Source: Siphonodentalium dalli
Lineage: Eukaryota > Mollusca > Scaphopoda > Gadilida > Siphonodentaliidae
Assembly (NCBI GenBank): GCA_032622095.1
Contig: CP136066.1
Location: 6,471,784 to 6,535,783 of the forward strand
Reading direction: 5' to 3'
DNA length: 64,000 nt
Shown: positions 58,898-64,000 of the stretch, one piece after another
Layout: every line of letters starts with the position of its first letter
Position numbering within the stretch: position 1 is the first letter of the stretch
Notes under the pieces: model-generated
Seen by the model: only the letters and a program-made list of their open reading frames with translations
What the model was told of the DNA's origin: nothing
Databases searched by the model: none
Program-made: the position numbers and the translations under genes

Positions 58898-61800
58898 TTA
58901 TTTGAGTCGAGCTTTAGCTTGGTTAATAAATTTAATATAAAATTGCGACTCATTAGAGATCCTCTATGCATGCACTTAGTGCACAAATGGGCTGCAGGCC
59001 GATCCAACAGTAAATATGGAGCCAGTTTCAGCCACATAATAAAATAACATGAATTTTTATTGTGTAATGGCATACATAAATATTTATTCAGAACACTTAT
59101 CAAATAAGTGCTTGACAACATTGCCCAATTTACAATTCAATATGAAAACTGAGAAGACTGGCACTATGAAGACTACAACAGTCAGTACTTGTCAAATTTA
59201 CTTCAAAATAAATAGTTAGAATTATATACTCAGCTTAGAAATTAAAGTGTTCACAGTGACATACATATTCTTGATTCAATTAATTTGAAGGCAGAGTATT
59301 AAATCTGCAAGGACGGCACCTTCTTGAATAACCAACCCAATTTGAGCAAACCTGATATGAGATTCATGTGTTGACATTTAATATGTGCACCACATGTGTA
59401 CATGTGTTGGAAGACATATAAAATGTATTACACTGACATTCATCAGAAGAGTTATTTGAATTAAGTGAATGTTATCAGGAACTAAATTCTACAGGTAGTT
59501 CATACTCAAATTTAAATGTTAAAATAGTAGGAAAAGGGCACGAATGATTTTAGATACCAGTCAGGTATTTAAAGCTTAATGAAACTGTCCAATTTTGTCC
59601 TCATCAGAAGCAGAACCCATCCCATGATATCGTCTTATAAACTAATAAATAGTGGGTAAAATATTACAACTGGGAGCCCCTTCTCTTGATTTATATTGGT
59701 CTATAATTATATATTCATTTTGGTATTTATAATTGGTTTTGGAAAAAAAAATGTCATTGAAAAAATATGCAATCAATCCGCCATCCCCTCCCCTCCTCTG
59801 TTGGCATATCCCTGCGAGAATAGGACATGTGGGATGATTTATTTGGATGCCTGACTACTAACTCTGACATGCATTTCAACACCCACATCCATGTTCTATT
59901 TGAGTAAGTACATGTGTGCCCCACTATTATGAGTACACATGGACATATAAATAAAGACTTTGAAAAAAACAAATTCTAGTATGTCAGTGAGTATGTGGGT
60001 TAATACTACACATGTACCCTCTGTCAAACAAGTATTTCATTTAGATTAAATAGTGGATTCAACTTTACTCCTGCCACCAATAGACCAGGCATTGTTTCTG
60101 CTGGATCTGCCCCAGTCACCCAAGGACCAAATATATACAGACGGACGGATGACTATAGCTCCACCAGAGACTTCACATTAAGTGAGCTAAAATCCACATC
60201 ACTTTATCATATACTATCCTTAACAACCTAATCGACAATACATTTTTTGTATAATTGCAACCACTTTTTTGCTTTTTGTGATAACTCATTTTTTTGCCAA
60301 TGTCACTAGAGTATAATAGTAAATGCAGCTTTAAATCATTACCTTTGTTAAGATTCATATCCTTTTGTTCTCGTCCAATAGCTCATTTGATAAGTTATGG
60401 TCCAATTTCTGTTCACATTGGGATATAGCTACGATATCTAAAAATAAAATATACAGGTACTTTATAATCACCCAGAATAAATTAATATGTACCACAATAT
60501 GGTGGTAGACTGTTTGTCTATATGACATTGGATTATCAACTTGAAATTGTACTGCTGCAATCTTTTTAAGCTGATTTTGTCCATAGTTTGCTTAAATTTA
60601 AGTAAGATTCTGAAAATATCAAATTTCGGATCGAATTGAATATTTAAAACAACTTGAGTTAAACCAAATTGCCATTCATGGAAATTAACGAGAGTATGAG
60701 AAATGATATAAGATTAACATGAGTGAATTATAGATAACCACAAAGTCTTGGGTCATTAAAGAAGCATGTTTATATTGTGGACACTCTTTGATTCAGAAAT
60801 TCAATCCAGTCCAGTAAATTAACTGTTGCAAATTATATAAACTTATGAAGCGGACCATTACGAGTATAAAAATGAGATATCCTATAGAGTATAGTGCTTA
60901 TGTAGAGAGTTAGGAAATTAGAGAGATGTACAACACAATTTCAAAGATCCATCGTGTTACCTTCATGTATGTGCCTTCACATTAATCTCTATTTAAATAA
61001 TTACTGTTGAACAAATAAATAAAAACAAAAACAATTCATTAAACTTTACTGTTTTTGATACCAAACATTTTCACTCAGGAAAATAAACATTTGTCTGGTT
61101 TCCTCAATGAGATAATTGTTTTTGTGCACTCAAATCACGAGATATCCTCTTAATATACATGTGGTTGATGTCAGCGTCAATAAATTTGTTACCAATTGTT
61201 GTGCTCTTCGACAACTCTAGTCCACAGCATTAGATTCCTTGTGTCAAAGAAATGCCTACATGTATATATAAGTGGTATTTTTCTGCACCAACCCAAAATA
61301 TGTTACTGTATCTATTACATTGAGAAGAAAAAAATCACTGGGTTCATGTTTATGTGTGAAAAGATAAAAGATCTAATATATATTTTGGGACTTCTGTCTG
61401 TTTGTTTGTTAGCAATGACCGGGAAAACTGCCTGACAGATTTTGACGAAATTTTTATACCTACGGTTACTTTTGTCCGAGGAGTGTTTTGGATGGGACAA
61501 ATTGTGACCCCGACCTGACCTTGACCTTCAAAATGGTCAATTCAAGGTCTAATCGCGCATTTCGCCAGAAAGCAGAGGGGAAACAGCCCGGACGAAGTCG
61601 GGTCCACCAGCTAGTACGATTAGAGGTGCCACGACTATTGATTTTGATAATCGATAATCGGTCGTCAATAATCGACTATAATCAATTAATCGTACCTAAT
61701 ATTAATAACATCAGTGGAAGTATACCGTAATATGGCCTATTGCCTGGGTGCTCGTTAACTCAATAACTGCACTGTCGCTGGTCATTTGAGACATTGGCTG

Positions 61801-62601
61801 ATGTAATTTTTACGTTAATAAAATGCATCATAAACCACTGTTAATGACTAATGAGCACAATGTATTGAATACCAGCACAGTTCTCAGCGATGTTATGGAA
61901 TATTTGTGAGTTCATTAGAACGAACGTAGCGATTAATTTAAGTTTTAGGAATAGCCACAGAGATGGACTGTCGTCCGGTACATACCCCCTAGTGGCATAC
62001 CGCCTAGTGTGGGAATATCTATAACTTATGACTGCTATACTCAGACAGATGGACCCAAAAATCAGCATTTTCATATAAACGAAGATGAATAACTATAGCA
62101 CAAAAAAAACAAAACAAAAACAGGTGAATGTGCCATTAAATGTCCTCATAGTGGTGAACATCCATACAAAATTTCATTGAGATCCGAGCATTACTGTTCA
62201 AGTTATGACCTGAACAGACATCGGATGGACCAAACAGCCAACATGTCCAGATAACAAACTTGAATAACTCTAGAATGGAAAAGCCAAACAGAACAATGGA
62301 ACCCTCTATTGAATGTCCTCACAGTGGTGAACATCCATACCAAATTTCATTGAGATCCCAGCACAACTGTTGAAGTTACGACATGAACAGACACCAGATG
62401 GACCAAAAAGCCAACATTTCCAGATAAACAAAGATGTATAACTCTAGAATGGAAAATCTGAACAAAACGATGGAACCCACTTTTTAATGTCCTCATAGTA
62501 GTGAACATCCACACCAAATTTCATTGAGATCCCAGCACAACTGTTGAAGTTACGACATGAACAGACACCAGACAGACCAAAAGGCCAACATTTCCAGATA
62601 A

Positions 62602-63954
62602 GGCCTAAAAACAAAATACGTTTGTTTCCGCTAACCCGACCGACCCTATTTTAAACCCCCGACCCTAAACTTTTTATTGACATTGCAAAAAAAAAATAAT
62701 TGGACCAAAAAAATTTTTTAACAAATTTTTATTTAAATTTTTTTTTTTTTTTTATTTAGGTCCCAATTCATATCATAACAAGATGCAAACATTTATATAT
62801 ATTGACATAAGAAATTTAAGTTTACAAAAAGATTTAAGTTTAACAGTTGGAATCATACTGTAAAGTATGTTTGGCTTATCTAGCTTTCATCTGTGAAAAC
62901 TTCAAATAATTTGAGTTCAGGTATGTTATCATTCAGAGTTCAGACTTCAGTATTTCAATCAATTACAGCACAGGAACATTAACAATTTGATCAAATCAAC
63001 CTGGTTATCAAGTGGGATCTCATAATACCAAATGAAAAATTAACATAGAGATTAGTACCATATATAGTCATTACTACCTTAATACATGTACATTGTTTCT
63101 GTATTACATGTACATGTAGTATTTCTGTACTACATGTAGTATATTATGTACGGTATGTGTCTCACTTGAATTTTATAAAATAGCCTATTTATGAATTAGA
63201 GTGATAATGGCAAGTCTCATTTCAAGCAGGATAAGCATAATCCATTGAACCAAAAGATATCTGACAATAACGTATAAGCATTTCCAATCCATACATATAG
63301 AAAAAGTTCCAAAGTTATGCTTGAGAAACTTGATCAAATTGACCTCTCAGTAAAATTGAAAATACTAACTCAAAGAGCCTTAGATTAGCTCTAAATGCAA
63401 TGGATTTTCAAATATTTTCAGGGGGCGAACCCCCACCATCATCAGGGAGTCACCCTTCCCAAACATTCCTCCGCTCAGGCCTTCAGGTTATGCATTTTGG
63501 CATATCATTGCCCAAAAACAGGTGTCCCCAAAAGATACCTAGACCCTTCACTGAATGCGGAGGAGAAGGTGGTGTTGTGAAGCCATCCTTAAGAGATCGG
63601 TACAAGACGGTCACTCCAATATGTGAACAGTGCAGTGGTGCTGGATTGACTCCAGTTGTCGCTAGACCATATGGGAAATATTAGGATAATCAAAGACTAT
63701 ATTAGTATATAGACTATATGTAAATATTAAAGCATATGTTAGATTGAATTGGAGTTTCTAGTTCCTCTGTCATCTGGGTTAACCTGATTGGGGCTAAGAA
63801 GTGCATAGTTTGGGTTATTGACAAGTATTATACAGTTATTTTTAAAGATACTGAAAAAAAAAAAGTTAACGAAAAAAAACAAAGTTAAGCCTACCTACCT
63901 ACCCTAATATTTTTTAGCTCGTTAGCGGAAACAAAGGTATTTTTTGTTTAGGCC
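62602..63954 (+). mobile_element. PIF/Harbinger-like element, copy 2
   Basis: The same TIRs and TAA flanks as 53201-54554, one base shorter overall. The exon-like ORF is at 63422-63684. Confidence 0.8.
63422..63684 (+). CDS. Terminal-exon-like ORF, copy 2
   Basis: It is the counterpart of 54022-54284 with the same acceptor position, length and stop. The Pro to His change is in the FGISLP-preceding residue. The single-base deletion lies in the pyrimidine tract before AG rather than in the open frame. The function is unknown. Confidence 0.45.
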
Positions 63955-64000
63955 TAAACAAAGATGAATAACTCTAGAATGGAAAATCCGAACAAAACGA

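Larger units (their letters stand above)
58898..64000. repeat. 9.4-kb duplicated unit, copy 2 (cut by window end)
   Basis: This repeats 49498-54600 with only scattered differences: 59111 c/t, 60919 c/t, 62012 c/a, variable A-runs near 62104 and 62745, and loss of a C near 63419. It contains second copies of the Helitron end (CTAG at 61611-61614), the left hAT end (61621), the R8 array and the Harbinger-like element (62602-63954). Confidence 0.93.

Noticed and set aside
49498-64000. The 5.1-kb direct repeats as LTRs of a giant retroelement
   Set aside because: No gag/pol between them, and no TG..CA ends or primer-binding site. The repeat offset equals a complete unit, which is simply a tandem duplication.

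Overview
The window looks like intergenic, repeat-packed DNA of a marine invertebrate, most probably a lophotrochozoan such as a mollusc. The evidence is abundant acatgtac-type motifs, (GACG)n/(GACA)n-ended tandem monomer families, Helitron and LINE debris, AT-rich introns or intergenic sequence, and no bacterial-style gene organisation. I see no intact host gene. The only host-like coding signals are a 190-bp C-type-lectin-like exon with splice sites (24457-24646), an OTU-like fragment (about 25473-25733, minus), a terminal-exon-like ORF inside a DNA transposon (54022-54284, repeated at 63422-63684) and a weak zinc-finger-like stretch (about 55540-55700). Species identification is inference.

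Layout. 1-725: three copies of a 239-bp tandem repeat. 1146-3071: a badly decayed LINE. 3351-13892: three events nested in one another. An old Helitron-like repeat (pieces 3351-3446, 5773-5834, 13667-13892; an uninterrupted inverted copy lies at 21243-21570) was hit by a 2.3-kb terminal-inverted-repeat element (3447-5772) and by a LINE of the L1/Tx1 type (5835-13665). The LINE has its reverse-transcriptase half on the minus strand and its endonuclease half on the plus strand, flanked by a 10-13 bp target duplication, which is the signature of twin priming. Its interior also holds a Helitron end and a dimeric satellite. 14299-14560: another diverged Helitron end. 15360-18945: two blocks of ~130-bp dimeric monomers. 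19005-22401: inverted-repeat elements, a palindromic CTTAAG array, a nine-fold 55-bp array and GC-rich double hairpins.

22891-30640: a 30-bp tandem array, two copies of a LINE-tail/SINE-like repeat (one with an 11-bp target duplication, one inserted in a second LINE), the lectin-like exon, the endonuclease/linker of that second LINE, and a pair of 510-bp repeats. 30640-49497: mostly gene-free sequence with old tandem monomer families, several TIR or palindromic elements, a 430-bp tandem repeat, and a 2.4-kb giant inverted repeat.

49498-64000: a 9.4-kb unit followed directly by a second, about 99% identical copy that runs off the window. It is either a recent tandem duplication or two haplotypes placed head to tail by the assembler. 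Each unit contains a Helitron 3' end, an hAT-like element (52221-55907, 8-bp duplication) inserted against it, an array of ~172-bp monomers inside the hAT, and a PIF/Harbinger-like element (53201-54554, TAA duplication) inside that array. The window is best read as a record of nested insertions rather than as a set of cooperating genes.
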